Origin: Nageia nagi
Taxonomy: Eukaryota; Pinophyta
Assembly: GCA_050084985.1 (NCBI GenBank)
Contig: JBITNC010000001.1
Coordinates: forward strand, 26,412,001-26,476,000
Reading direction: 5' to 3'
Length of the DNA: 64,000 bases
In this document: piece by piece, positions 26,801 through 41,800 of the stretch
Layout: every line of letters begins with the position of its first letter
Numbering within the stretch: position 1 is the stretch's first letter
Notes under the pieces: model-generated
Database searches by the model: none
What the model was told of the DNA's origin: nothing
Seen by the model: the letters and a program-made list of their open reading frames with translations, nothing else
Program-made: the position numbers and the translations under genes

Positions 26801-29800
26801 TCTAGTTTAAATCTCCCCATAGTATTCATGTACGAAATTGATGGAATTCATAGTTTACATGATTCAAGCAACAAAATGGCAAGAACCAAAAGGATATGAC
26901 ATGGGATGACTTCATCAAAGTTGTGAAGGAGTATTACTAAGTCGATAGATACAACAAAATGCATATGAAATGGGAGCGTGCACGTCAGAATTAGAATCAA
27001 ACATTTGTCAAATAAACCAACACTTTTTAGTTTTCACTTGTTGGTAGCTAAATTGGCATTAAATCTTTAGAAGAGCACAAAATCTTGAAGTCCAAAAGTG
27101 GTGTACAATGCACATTAAAGAAGACATGGACTTAAGGAGCTTGCAAGATTGAGCTAATCTTTGAGAAGTTGAAATTAAATGCAAAGTGCAAGAATAAATG
27201 TGACTAATAGTAAATTACTACTACAAATTTACTAAATATGAAGAGTTCTTGAGGGATCTCAAGGGTCACCCAAGAAGGTGAATAAAGTGTTTTTGCAATG
27301 TATTTAAATTTTAATCTTATTTTGAAGCTTATACAATAGTTTTGATCTTGGAGCTAACGGAGGCTTGTCATTGATATCAAAGCTTGAGCTTGAGTAGAGT
27401 ATGTTTTGGTATTTACCAGTGTTCCACGGGGACGCGTTCCCCCTCCTGGAGGAGCCGTTCCGACGTTCCCACGTTTTGGGAACGCGGGAACGCCTTGGGA
27501 AACGTTTCCCAGCCGTTCCCCTTTTGGGGGACGGCTGGGGGCCGTTCCCGAGACAGCTCCCGGGGAAGGGGGAACGTTCCCCGACCGTCCCCCTGATCGG
27601 GAACGGCTGGCCGTCCTCAGGAACGGCCAAGGAACGGCCGCCGTTCCCCGACCGTTCCCGGGGACGTCCGGCATTCCCCTGGAGGCTGGCACGGCTGGAG
27701 AGCTTAAAGCTAAAAAAAAAACACTTTTCACTTAAAAAAAAAACTTTTTAAACCTCCTAGCATGGGTCCCACCTAACTTTGCAACCCCCTTAACCCTAAA
27801 AAGCTCCTCTAAAAGGCTAAAAGTGATTTTGTTATCATTTGTCTTTGTGTAGAGGAGAAAGACAGCAAAGAGGAAGAGAAAGACAGCAAACAGAAGAAAA
27901 AAAACAGCAGTGAGGAGAAAGAGCAAGGAGGGAGGAAGAGAAACACAGCAGTGAGGAGAAAGAGCAAGGAGGGAGGAAGAGAAACACAGCAGTGTAGTGG
28001 AGAAAAGCCAAGGAGGAGAAGAAAATTACCTAGCACAGTCCAAGGTTTTTAATTTTCTGTTTCTCATTCTCTACTTGTTTAGTTTAAATTTTAAACTTTA
28101 CTTGTAGTTTTAAAAAAAAAAACAGTCCAAGATGAGCGATATTGAGGAAGAAAATCAAAGCTATGAGGTAGAAACATCACAAATGGGAGTTGAAAATGAG
28201 CAAGAAAACACATCAGTCTTTGATTGCCCATCCACAATGTTAAAACATTTTGCTAAAGGCCCATTTAATCGTAAAAAACCACTGTTACAGTTTGTCACAA
28301 ACCTAGATGCTGGGAAAAAGATTGAAGGGGGAGCAAGAACTTATAAATGTCACATTTGTAACTCCACATTTAAAGGGAGTTATACTAGGATTGAATCACA
28401 TTTGACTGATAAACAAGGGGCAGGGGTGAGGGTTTGTAAAGAAATGAATAAATTTATGTTTGTAGAAGCTAGTAGGCTTGCACAAGAGGCTTACCTTAGG
28501 AATCATGGGCCGGCCATTCCTAAATCTACCCAAGCCTCCATTGTTTCCTCCTCATCAGTTAGAGAAAAAGAAATTGGACTCTCTTCTAGCTTGCCAAGTC
28601 CTACATTCCCCTCCAAAAAAAGAGGAAATATAGTTGAAGCATTAAACTTGCAGCAGAAAGAGAGAGCTGATGATGCAGTGGGAAGATTATTTTATGCACA
28701 TGCCTTGCCTTTTCATCTTGCACGCTCACCTTACTTGAGGGCAGCATTCGAGGAAGTAAGGTTGGCTGGACCTTCATATGTACTACCTGGCGAGACTAGA
28801 CTCCGTACTTCTATTTTGGAGAAGCAGTATAGTAGATGCAGTTTGATGATGTCGGAGATGAAGGCTACATGGTGCGTAGTGGATGTTCCATTATTATGGA
28901 TGGATGGACTGACATTCGTCAACGTCCACTCATCAATATAATGGTGTCATGTTCAGAGGGTCCTTATTTTCTTCGAGCTGTTGATTGCTCGGGAAAAAAA
29001 AAGGATGCAGAGTTCCAGTTCCTCCTGTTGAAGGAGGCTATTGAGGAGGTTGGATCCTCCAATGTTGTCCAGGTAATCACTTTACTAAGTTTAAATTTTA
29101 AAACTTTAAACTTTACTTTTAGTTTTCTAATTTATTTTTTGACATTTGTTGTAAAAATGCCAAATGGCAAACTGTAACGTTTTAATTTTTTTTGTACAGA
29201 TAATTACAGATGCAGCCCCTGTTTGCAAGCGTGCAGGAAAATCGATAGAAGGCACTTACAGGCATATTTTTTGGACCCCATGTTGCGTTCATGCATTGAA
29301 TAATGCATTGAAGGACATTGGGAAAATAGATTGGGTGAAGAATGTTGTTGCAGAAGCGAGAGACTTGCAAATGTTTATTTGCAACCATCATACCTCATTG
29401 GCCCTCTTTTGCTCCTTCTCAAAGAAGGAGTTTCTTAAACCTGCAGATACGAGATATGCCACTTATTTCATCCTATTGCAAAGGATGATTGAGGTGCAGG
29501 AGGCACTACAATCCATGGTAGTTTGTGTAGAATGGAAGAGGTGGCCAGAATCTCAAACACAGGAGGGAAAAAGACTTAGAGATAAAGTCTTGGATGAGAA
29601 TTGGTGGACTGAAGCCAGGTAACAAAGTTTGAAAGTTTCACTATTGTAGTTTGAATTTCAAGTTGGATTGGTCATTAGGTAATTGTTCAATTGGATTGGT
29701 CATTAGGTAATATGATCATTCATCATAATAAAAATGAATTGGAAATGATACTCTTAAAAATCTAATAATTTTTACTAGTATTATGTTTGCCGTTCCCTAG

Positions 29801-32800
29801 CCTTCCCTGCTGTTCCCCAAAAGACCCTATTTTTTCCGCCGTTCCCAGATACGCGTTCCCGCGTTCCCCCGTATCCCCGTTCCCCAGGCGTGTGGAACAC
29901 TGGTATTTACTCTCCCCTAACTCCATGAATTTGTTCAAAAGCCCTCTATCATGTTAGCCCAAAATTTTTCTCTTTCAAAATCCGTGAATAGAAACCCATC
30001 TATAGTTGCATTTTTGAATACCCTTTTTCGAGTAGATATTTTTTGATTTTTGAACAAAGTAAATCGGTGCAAAAATAGCGAAGTTATCAATATTTGAAGT
30101 TTTCAGTCTATGAGTAGTGGTTTCTTGTGTCTAATTCGTAATTTTTTGAAGAGATTTTTGAAAATAATTGGTAGTGGTTCATTTTTTTGGAGTTCGTGCA
30201 CCATTTTGGGTGAGCTTGCCTTGTATTGGATAGGAAGAACCGTGCTGTAGAAGGGTTTTGCTAAACCCTGCATGCATTGAAGACCACCGTGCATCTTATT
30301 CATTAGAGTGCTGATTGTCATACATTTTTCTTTGTCCTCATGCTCTTGGGTGACAACTTGACGTTGGTAGACCACGCTAGTCTATGGAGAACCGGTTCCC
30401 CGTGAGCTTGTTGGAGGAGACTCCGAGGTCTAATTTTCCACCCCCCTCGACCTCGATGCTCATGCGTTTATTGCCCCCACCGTCGTTGTGTATTGCTCCC
30501 CGCCTGACTCTAGACCTGACCGTCATTTGTAACTCATCTACCGTCAGGTTCAGACCTACTAGTCAGCTGCCTTAGAAGGTGCTATTTACTTTAATTGTAT
30601 TTCTACATTGCCTTTGCATTTTTGTATTAGATTATGTTTCATTTCTATGCTTTCCTTCATCTTAGGACAACATTTTTTGTAACGAGCCGAATTAAAGCTC
30701 ATCCGAAATTGAATGAATGTAGCTGAAATAAATTATTAAAAATTCTCAAAATTCACCATAAATCCATTCAAGCTCATTCGATGCAATTCAAATTCCCAAA
30801 ATGCCCTAGATCACTCATTAGAAATGCAACAAACCTTGCAAAGTCACAAAATGCTTAAAATATCACCCAAAAATGCAACGTCTAATAGTGCAATGCCAGA
30901 TCGTAATAAAATATTATCCTTATGACACCACAAAATGATCTTGAATTTATAAATGCCAAATGAGATTGTAGAAGATTGCATTCTTGTTTTACCATAAAAT
31001 GAAAGGAAAACTTTCTATTTTAGAAATATGTCCAAAAACTGAGACATGCAATATTTCAGAACTTCTTAAAGACTGATTGCACTTTTGGCAACAGATTTTT
31101 ATTAACCTTATTAGTTGATCAATAAGTACTATTTGCAGTTAGTTTTGGAAAGTGTAACATGCCTCATTGCACTTGATTCGAGAGTGACTTGTTTATGTAT
31201 TTAGGCTCTCGTTATTCATTTTGCTTTGCATGCTGTTAAGAATCTTCCACTTACTTATCAATAGTTTTGGATGTTTCACTACTCATTAGTTATATTGAGT
31301 TCTGTAAAATTATGTTTGATATCAGAACAACACGAAGGCCTGTGCCACTTGAACACTACCTGTACTATTCTGGAGAGCTCCATAAAATTTGTGAAAAGGA
31401 AACATTTTTACCACAGGGAGTGAAAGCAGCAAAAGATGCATTCAACAAGAAAAATAGCAGCAAGATGGGATCTGGTACTGTAAAACCTGCAGGAATAGCC
31501 AGCCGCACTGGAGCTCCTCCAGGCCGGCCTGCTGCTGAGAGAGGGGGGGGAAATCGGACACAAAAGTTTGCAGGAAGTCAATCAGCAGGTAATGCTGCTT
31601 ATGGTGGTGGACAGCAGCGTATGAATGCTGGGGGCTCGAGATCAGAGACTAGCCAATTATATTCTCTAATCAACAATCTATCAAAGAAGGGTTGGCTACC
31701 TGTATGTTGTCTGAATACACTCTAAACAATCTCGTTTATTTTCGTTGTGACCTCACTGTTTGTTACATTAGTCTAATTGAAATTATATGTGAAGCAAATA
31801 TCAGAACTATTTTTGGGTCAAATTCAAACCTTTGTTGGATTCAGGTCTGTTTATACATATATAGTGGGATACTTATGTTTCTACGTTCAATTGTTTTTCT
31901 TGAGAAATGATTTATTTGCTTTATTAACTATGTATGTTCTCTAATTAAAGAGCACTGGCCTATATGTCTAGGCGGTTGTTTTTTGCTTCTCAAAGAACCG
32001 TTGCGATCAGGCAGCAGACAGCTTAACAAATGTAGATCTTGCAAGCAGGTCAGAGAAGAGTGAGATACGTGTTTTCTGTGACAAGGCATTCTCTCGTTTG
32101 AAGGGATCTGATCGACAACTTCCTCAGGTAATTCTTGACTTAGATGCTTGCAGATACGTTTTTCATTTATGAGATTATGCCTATTAGTTTTAGGACTTAA
32201 TAGAGTAATTATTTATGAGTTGCAAAAGTTATTAAAAGATTTCTGGGACGTAATATTGTGCAGGTGTTGAGATTACAAGAATTATTGCACAGAGGAATTG
32301 GTGTACACCATGCAGGTCTCCTTCCCATTGTAAAAGAAGTTGTTGAGATGCTTTTCTGCCGTGGTGTGATTAAGGTTGTTAATACCCTTTGCCCTCGTTC
32401 CATATTTCAGTTCTTGTTGTTGTGCAATAGGTTATAATATTTGTTTCTGCTATGCATTAATGCATTTTTGTGTTAAAATCTGGCTTTCGCTGACAGTTTT
32501 CATTTGCTCTAATTCTTCATTATATTAAAGTAAATATTTTATTCTATTTAACATAGTCAACACTATGGCTCTTCAAAGTTTCAACTTCCAAAAATTACAA
32601 TATTATGATACTGTAAGAAGGTATATGTAGATACTTAAAATTGCATTTTAACTATCTAAAAATGATATGTTTTAAAGTGATTACTTTAGTTATGCAAAAT
32701 GTCAATTTGATGGTTAAGTGAATTTCTTTAAATTAGCATTATTTCTATGCACATTATTCTAAATATTTCCACTTAAATGGACTCAAAATGAAATTTGCCA

Positions 32801-35800
32801 AACCTATATAAAATGCCTGCCATTGGCTGGTTCAGCAGCGATTCCTTCCGTTGCGTCTGTTGATTGTGTAGAAGTCGATCCAACAAAAGGTGATTTCGAT
32901 TTGGTGGATGTGAGGTCATTCGATCCAGTGATAAATCCAATGCCACGAGTAGCACTAGTGGCTAGCTACTACCACGAGACCAACCAACGAACAAGCCACT
33001 CTCAAGTGCTCTTTTCAGATATGATGGTTGATTTCAAGAATTATCATTATCAAATATCATAAAAAAAAAGAAAAACAAATAGTGCAATAACATCTTCTAT
33101 CATCATGACAAGATCATCATAAACATCAAAAGAGTAAAAATTTGGAATGCATGTTGAAATAAGAGTTAGTGCCATAATGCACATCGTTTTGGTATCCTGT
33201 TCTAAAATCCCAACATTTTGGTGTTGCAGCCTTGGAGTGTAAATACTTTGATCTTAAGCCTCTATAGCCCTTGCGGTTCACCTAGGTCATTCCAAAATGT
33301 TTGCATATCTGTCCAAGATCATCTAGAGCATAATCATCTTTAACATCATTATCTCGGAATTATTTTTAGGATTATCATCTTCCATGATAATCCAATTCTG
33401 TTATTAGGTTGTAGTTGGGGTTTGCACTCCAATACACAAGTTGTTTGCTAACAAGCTTCCAATCCTCCATCCTTGTAATGTGCCCAATTTGGGACATCTA
33501 GACATCTCCCCTCATACCTATTCTTTGTGATCTCTAGCACTTAGCCTAGGAGTATTTTATTTGTCATTTTATGTACTTCAATAATTCATATTTGTGCCTA
33601 GATGGCATGCACCCAATTAAAGAGCATATTTGGTGTTTATTTGGTAAAGAAAAGGGACCATTTAATATAATAAATCTCCCCTCACCCAGTCAACCAAGGA
33701 AGGAGACTTAATGGACATTAAATAATTATTTATTCATCCTTGATGAGTCGGCCAACTTTAGAGGGCATATTGACAAGATTAGAATGCTATAAATGCAAGG
33801 CATTCAGTCATTTGAAGACATCATCATATTGCATTGATCTTGGATCATTTGAAGTTTAGGGATGCTGCCCTTCTCTACCTTCTAGGGCTTAGGGCTACTC
33901 CTTAGCCTAGAAGTGGCTCATCTACATTTCTACATCTCTTAGAGAGCTTGCGCCTATCATTCTTTCCACTTGGAAGCTTGCGCCAACCATTGGGAGACAT
34001 CTTGAGACTTGTGCCTAGCTTGGGAGCCTTCTTGGGACATGCGCTAGCCTTAAGGAGTCTAGTTTGCAACCATGGTAGACTTGCTATCTCAACTTGTGAA
34101 GAAGGTGGATTCTATTGCACCAACTCCACAAGCACAAAAGGGATAAAAAATTCCATCTAGGGAAACCACACCGTATCAATGGAGTGAAGAATTTGTTTGC
34201 CCTACTCGACCACATCTACCCAAGCCATCCATGCCCATTTTCTGGCAAGAGGAAGCAAGAAACCCTAATGAAGGCCTTGACACCTACTTAAACCAATATC
34301 AAGGTAAAAATGCCGAATTCAAGCAAACAATTACATTTGAAAGTTTTTTTAATATTATGGGGAAGAAGATAGGCAAAGGGATTGATTACTATGACAAGAA
34401 ACACCTACAAAAGATGCAAGTGCCAATGTTTGATGGTAACACTCTGACACCTAAGGCTTGGATACAAAAGCTTCAAACCTTCTTCACCTTTGCCCTATGA
34501 GAGAGATGAATGCAATCAGATTCGCCTCCCTTAACCTTGATGGTATAGCATACGAGTGGAGGCACAATGGGTTCACTACCTTGGGACATGATAAGTTTGT
34601 CATTTTTGAAGAATTTTGCTAAAGAGTTCTTGACAGATTTGAGAGAAAAGATGAGGAAGAATATTTTAGATAGATGACTACACTTCACCAAGTCACTTCC
34701 GTGGGTAGTTATGTTGAAGTTTCCCTTGTCCAGACTACTTTGACCAAAGAGGTCAAGAAGCTTAGCAGATGTTGATTGTTGGTGTAGAGCCTCCCTCCCC
34801 AACTAGCAACCAAACATCCGGACCTAGACCTGGATGCCTTCCTTAGAGTCCTCAGCATGAGTACGACTCATGATGAGGAGATAGATCAGGACCTGCGATT
34901 TGAGGATGAAGAAGAGGAGCTCTCCGATGGTGAGAAGGTCAGAAGGGTTGATACATTTGTCTCCACCTCCCAGAAAGAGATCTCCATCAATAACTGCTAT
35001 TCAAAAGAGAAACATCCTCAGAGACCAGAGGACTGTGTGATTGAGACCAAACACATAGTGACTTACAATGTTGTAGTCATGGAATAGGAAGGCTATGAGC
35101 CAAAAAGGAGGTGGAAATGCTGAAGAAGGAACTCACAGCCAACAGGAAGATTATCAAGGAGTTCCAAACTATCAGTACCACCCCTGTTTATCTAAAGAAA
35201 CAGGCCTCGTTCCATGATGGGTGGAAGCTGATGGAGGAGCAATAGAAGAAGGAAATGATGGAAACTATTGAGAAGCTGTCTTCTCATATATACAGCCTCC
35301 TTGAGGATGGTGTTGAAATCTGGGAATTCAAGTCCCAAATCACAACACACCCTGAGAAGCTGGATGGCAACCTCCCTAACGTCACCCATTTGCAACAGAT
35401 TTTCACTAACAAGTCCGAGAAACTGGTCTATTGCGACGAATTCATGTATCAGCACGACTGGATGAAGCATTCACTTGAGAAGTGCAATGCAGTTTTGAAG
35501 GTAAGAATCCCCTGAGGAAGGAGGTTGAGGAGTAGATGAGAAGATATATGTACCAACTCAGATTCCAGGGAGAAGATAACAATGTGTGGAAAAAGGAGGC
35601 AGTATTGGCAGAGGCTGAGAATTTGATTCAGGAGCATTTAGACATTGATGATCTCAATTTGTGAAGGCAGGGCATTCCATCGTCCATCAGAGACAACTGG
35701 TCATCTGGAGATACTAGATGCAGGTTATGTGTAGACAGATTGGGGACTATTTTTGGCAGAACGACAACATCGTTGGCATGATTTCCAGGGGTGTGCAGAA

Positions 35801-38800
35801 AACCATAGCATTCTTGGAGGATACCATTGAGTTATATGGTCTCACTAGTGAGGAGTGGAACTCCGTCGGTATCGGATCAAATTTGGCCTAGATCTGATCC
35901 ACTCACAATTCTGTCTGCGATAATCTTTCTTTTGTTAAATGCATATTGGTGATGGTGGTTGTTGTTTGTCAGACTTTATTTAGTCTGATCGGTGCAAGGA
36001 AGAGGTTTTGCTCCCGCCGATTTAAATGTCAGACATTTATTGCATTTTTGATTTGCTTTTGCATAGTTTAGAGGTAGATTAAATGCATTTCGGTAGTGGC
36101 ATTTATATTTTGTCAGTTTTTATGTGCCACTTGCATCGTTTTATGTGAACAACCTGCTTTTGTATCGGTATGTGTGTTGCGTGTGTGCACACCATATCGG
36201 ATTTGATGCCTTTAGGACTACACTTCTAATGGCCTATTTATATCCCATCAAGGCCATTTAGAAGTTGATTTTTGCACATTTGAGATCTGCATATAGTAGA
36301 TTTATGCATATTGAGGATTTTTATAATGTTGATTGCATAAAACTATTGTATCTGGTTGGAATTGGGCATATTTGTATAATTGCATAAGGATTTTCTACGT
36401 AAGGGATCCTTTGCATATCATGGTTGTATATTGTTGTACCTCTGTTTCATGTTGAATATCATATTGAGATCATTGCAATCAAGAAAGGAATGCCTCTGTT
36501 CATGTTATAGAATATCATTGTGAGTTTTTTTTTTGTTGGAATAAGGTTATAAAGTAAATATTGTGGAGATTGTCATTTGTGGGATCATGCATGTTACTTT
36601 GGTTTGAATAGTTTTTCCTCTTGAAATTGCATATTGAATATTTGTTGAAGTGGTTTAAGCTGTTCATTGCATGGCTTGCACGTAAGTGAATGTATTCTGG
36701 GGCGTATAGCTTGTCTCGATGTTATTCAGTTAGGCTTGTGTATTTACGCCTTCACTTCATTTACCCCTCGTTCCATTGAGTCTTCCACCAAGACCCTACA
36801 ACTTCGTGCTCTCGTCGTGTAGCGATTTGAGCGCCTATTGCTATTTGTTGCCCAACTTGATAGTGAATACATTTTCCTTAATTTATCTGGAGATGACCTG
36901 CCGAGACACTGCATCACTGGTGATATCTTCATAAGTCTATCATTCTTTATATTTCCGTGCACTTATCCCTGCATTTGTGATCTTTCTTCGCTTTCTTTCA
37001 CAGTTGTAGTCTTTCCTCATTGTGAAAAATGAACTCCGACGATGTATTTCCCTTGTATATGGTTAACAACATGCATCTTTGACCACTGTGCCCTAGATCA
37101 TATTCCATGTGAGCGCTTGGGGTAACCAATCCTTTTAGGAGGAAACAAGTAACGTTGTTTCCTCCAAGTCTTGTGCATGTTTTGGGCGAGGAAAGAAAAA
37201 CATACCAACACAAACCAGTTGAGTTCATTCCTTGAAACCATATAAAATTGTGCTACTTCAATGGGAACATGAACAAACCTTGGGGTTTCAGTCCTTTCAA
37301 GAGTAGGTAAGTTACGCTATCTTGTGCAAGCGATCATAGACCGGTAGGAAGGGTTTCCAACCCAACATGCCCTAGATCGGTTCATGGCATGTTTGGATGT
37401 GTGTTTTGATTTAAATTGATATTTATTTGGTGCTAACATTCCACGTTGAGTGGTTGTGAATTGTTATTGGATTTTTTTTTTACAACATTCCACTATGCTC
37501 TTCTCCAAGCTGGGTTTCCATTCTACTAGAGGCCCAAGAGATGGCGTTGCCATTTTGAAGATAGAAGATGTCAAATATACTCAATGATACCTACAAAATG
37601 CTGCGCCAACCATATAAATAGGAATCCTACACACCCTTTGTAATGTACCTTTCCAGGGTTTATCAAATTTACATTCAATTCCACACTTACATGAATTAGG
37701 GCATTAATAAAAATGCTCGATAAACAACCAAACATGCATTCAAAGTGGAATATAACAGCAGTAGCTAAATGCTCATAGAATATGCGATTATGACCAAACT
37801 AGGGCACAAATAGATCTGTAACATACAAAAATATAGCTCCAAATGTACTCAATTTGCATACATTCCCATGCACAAAGAAGACAAACACATAGCAGAGATA
37901 TATAGGAACATTCATTCACATTCGAGATGCAATATGAGAGCCAATATCATCAATAATCAACCAAGAATATGTGTAGGACTGTATCAAGTTCTTAGGGGCA
38001 AAGCCCAAGACTCGAAAATGCTCAAACTAGATTTCTCAAGGATGGCACAAGTCCCAAGGCAGCTCCCAAGCTTGATGCAAGTCTCAAGATGGCTCCTAAT
38101 GGCTGGCGCAAGCTTCCAAATGGCAAGATAGATAGGCACAAGCTCTCCAAGAGGTGTAGAAGTGTAGAGAAGGGAAGCATCCCTAAGCTCCAAATGATCC
38201 AATATTGAATGCACAAGATGATGTCTTCATATGACCAAATGCCTTGTATTTATAGCATTCCAAACTTGTCAATATGCCCCTAAAAGGCAGCTGATTGGCA
38301 AAGGAGGAATAAGTAATTATTAAATGGCCCCAAACCTCCCTAACATGGCCAACTTGAGAAATGGGGCATAATTCATCTTATTGGCACCTTTTGTTAGCTT
38401 AAATAAACATATAATTTGCCGTTTTCGAGTGCTTACCTTATTGGGACAAATATAGATATAATAAATACATAAATTTACATCACCACAATGAATAAGCATG
38501 AGGGGAGACATTTATTATATCTTAGTGGTTAGATCACAATGAATAAGCATGAGGGGAGACATTTAGATGTCCAATATTGGGGACATTACACCCTCCAAGG
38601 TGATGTCATGCTTGGGTGCTTGGATTGTACCTCGGGATCACACCAAATCATGCGCCTAACCTCTAAACATGCGTTGTGCCTAGGGATCCACATTATGACA
38701 CTTAAATGCTCTAAGATACACTTAGAAGGGAGATGTCCCACTAGGGGCTCATAATTGGTCCATGGGACCCATATGTCTCCTATCCTAAGTTACATTGATG

Positions 38801-41800
38801 CCTAAGTACATATGCAATAAATAAATAATCACTCCTACTTACAAATGTACTCCTAAAGGGGACATCCCATGAAGAGATGTTACAACCCCCCCTTCAAAGT
38901 GACTAAATTTAAATGTTAATGGATCACACGAATAGGATGCTCAAAATGTAGACATTACAAATCTTTTATTGTGGATTCCTTTAATCTCGATTATGAGGTG
39001 ATGGTGGGCCTTTTGTCAAGTATTGACCACTTAGTGGGTGATGCAAATATTCATTCAAAGTTACAATCCAAACTGCAATCATATAAGAAGCACGAGGGTC
39101 TCCTTCTTAGATCCCCATAGTGCATTAAAGAAAGGGCAACCTTGAGGCTAGCTAACCCTCATAGAATGAGTATTACTATTTGTTTTGTATTTTGATTTTG
39201 TTTGAAAAAAGTAATCTCAATTTAAACTTTTACATGTGAAGTTGAACTTGAAGTATTGATCGTGTTTTTTCTTGTTTCTTTCTCTAGATTTATGATGGGA
39301 GCACTTTGGTGCATACATGTCCAACTTCCAACATTTTGCCATAAGAATTTTATGCCAACCATGTAGCGCTTCAGGTTGTGAGCGCAAATGGAGTGTTTTT
39401 TTAACGCATACATGTTGGTATGTTTTTCTTTCCTAGTCCAAAACATGCACAAGACTTGGAGGAAACAATGTTACTTGTTTCCGCTTGAATGGATTGGTTA
39501 CCCCAAGCACTCACATGGAATATGGTCTTTAAGGCTCAGTAGTCAAAGATGCATGCTGTTAACCGTATACAAGGGAAATTCAATACCGAAATTCCTTTCC
39601 CCAATAAGGAAAGACTACAAATGTGAATGAAAGCGAAGAAAGATCACAAATGCAAGGACAAAACATATGGATAAATGCAAAGGAATACGAGGAGAAGAAA
39701 TGGTTTATGAAGGTATCACCAGTGATGCAATGTCTCGATGGAAAGGGTATAAGTGAGGTGAGGGTGTGAGCAGAGGGACCTAATCGAATGATATAAAGAC
39801 AAGCTATAGGCCTCAAAATACAACCACTTTGCAAACCATGCAAAGAAAAACTTCAAACTACTTTAATGAATATTCAATATGAAACTCCAAAGGGAAGAAA
39901 GTTGTTCAAATATGCATGATCTCACAAATGATATCCTTCATAATATAAACTTTATAATCTCATTCCTCAAAATAAACACATTCATAATGATATTCAACAA
40001 TGAACATGCATAGAACCCCTTATGCAGCGAACCTCTATGCAATGGAATGTAAATACTAAAGGATGCAATAGCTCAAAATTCTTACATACATAAAAAGCTT
40101 ATAGCTAGCATCTCTAAATGGAGGAAACTCAATATGCAATATTCCCATTAAGTGCAGAGTCTCATGTGCAACAATGCGTAAAATCATGCAATAGTCCAAG
40201 TGCAAAATTGTAGACATCCTCCAATGCAAATATCCAAATGCCAAAGATCCAATGCAACAATCCCTAGTGTCAAAGTCCCCTTCTAGATGGCCCGAATGAT
40301 GTATAAATAGGCTACTAGAAGTGCTGCTCTAAAGGCATCAAATCTGATATGGTGTGCACACAGGCAACACACATACCGATACAAAATCAGATTGTTCACA
40401 CAAAACTATGCAAGTAGCACTTAAAAGTTGACAAAATATAAATGCCACCATCAAAATGCATCTAATCTACCTCTAAGCTATGCAACAATGAATCAGATAT
40501 GCAGTAAAAAGTCTGACAAGACTGACATCTAAATCGGCAGGAGCAAAACCTCATCCCTGCACCGATCAGAGCCATAAGTGAGTCTGAAGGATTTGATCTG
40601 GTGGTAGCAAAACCTCATCCCTACACTAGTCAAATCGAATGAAATGAAGTCTAACATAACAACCATCATTAAACATGCATTAAACAAATGAATAGATACC
40701 GCAGACAAAATATACGGATGGATCAGACCTAGGCTAGATCTGATCCAATACTGGTGGAGTTCCACTCCTCGTTGGTGAGATCGTGTTGGGAAGGAAACCT
40801 TTCCTCTTACTTGGTGATCGCCCATACGATCAAGACGGGAAAGCGACCCAACATGTAGGTGAGAACGCATTACTGAACTCCTCTTGTAAGGATTGATACC
40901 CCAAGGTTTCTATCGGAAAGCTCTTATTGTTAATACAAGCTTTAAATTTGTAGGTCTTGTATGGGAATTAGCTGAGTGGTGTAATAGAGGTAATAACTAT
41001 TAACTCATATTTTTTGTAGGGACTGAGTTGTGTTATCTTACAATAGTTTGAAAGTTGCCATAAGTTTAAAAAAAGTGTAAAATAAAGAAAAGAAAAGGTG
41101 AGAATGAGGTCGAAAACTGGCTAGACTTCAAAGAGGTAATCACAATGCAACATTGTCTAAATGTTCTTTCTCTTGAATCGGTTAAGAAACCTTGTTCAAT
41201 TCAATCAAGTCCTTGAAATGAATCACTATTGTCTAATCATTCCAAAGATAAGCGAGAAGCGGAATTGATTGTCGGTACTTTATGAATAGGACCGATGCAA
41301 CCAAGTGGACTAAACGTGAGTGAAGGTGGATAGTTTTGAACAAAAGATCTAGGAAGATGTCTTAAGAGAAAGTCAATTCAGAATACTAAGCATTTAACAA
41401 GCAAGTGATGAATTACAAAAATTGTCCTTAAAAGATCAATCCACCACTCCCATAGATGAAAACACACTTTGAATCAACTTGTACCCATTTGTATTATGTT
41501 TGCAAAAGAGTTTTGCACAAGTACATCAATTTGCTCCTCAATTGCAAAAATTTTCAATTTTGGAAAAAAATTGGAAATTTCTTGGACTACAACATTCTGC
41601 CTCAAAATGTGATCCTCTATGGTCTATTTATAGTCTTTTTAGGTCAAAATTTGAAGGTGTTACCCTAATTTGTAGAAAACCTTTAATATGCTAATTTGAA
41701 TGCTAAATTGAGATTACAATATCATTTTAGGGGGAGAATAGTCATATGCCACTAAAATATGATAAAAATAAAATATTTACAAAAATTGATGCCCTTTGGC

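Larger units (their letters stand above)
27417..29902 (+). mobile_element. hAT DNA transposon with complete ends
   Basis: This is 2,486 bp, flanked by a perfect 8-bp duplication GTATTTAC (27409-27416 and 29903-29910), the hallmark of hAT. Terminal inverted repeats begin CAGTGTTCCAC on both strands. Subterminal regions (27420-27690 and 29790-29890) are GC-rich and full of GTTCCC/GGGAAC motifs in both directions. It carries a BED-finger/DUF659 transposase that lacks the C-terminal dimerisation domain, so it is an internally deleted, non-autonomous copy. It sits inside older retroelement debris in the SKI2 intron. Confidence 0.9.
34778..37210 (+). mobile_element. P6: 5'-truncated P-family element, subfamily II
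   Basis: The right end reads GAAAAACATACCAACA at 37195-37210, the inverse of the P4 and P8 termini. The interior carries the C-terminal half of the long ORF and the conserved 1.3-kb 3' region. The palindromic end, leader and N-terminal half are absent. Homology to P7 begins abruptly at about 34778, directly after a gag fragment. The right flank is CAAAC. Confidence 0.75.

Noticed and set aside
27304-27751. Overlapping ORFs of 70-125 codons on both strands
   Set aside because: They arise from the GC-rich GTTCCC/GGGAAC subterminal repeats of the hAT element, which lack stops in several frames.
39413-39425. tRNA-Met primer-binding site (TGGTAT)
   Set aside because: Only six bases match, directly at the terminus and not after an LTR; P5 has TGGGAA at that place.
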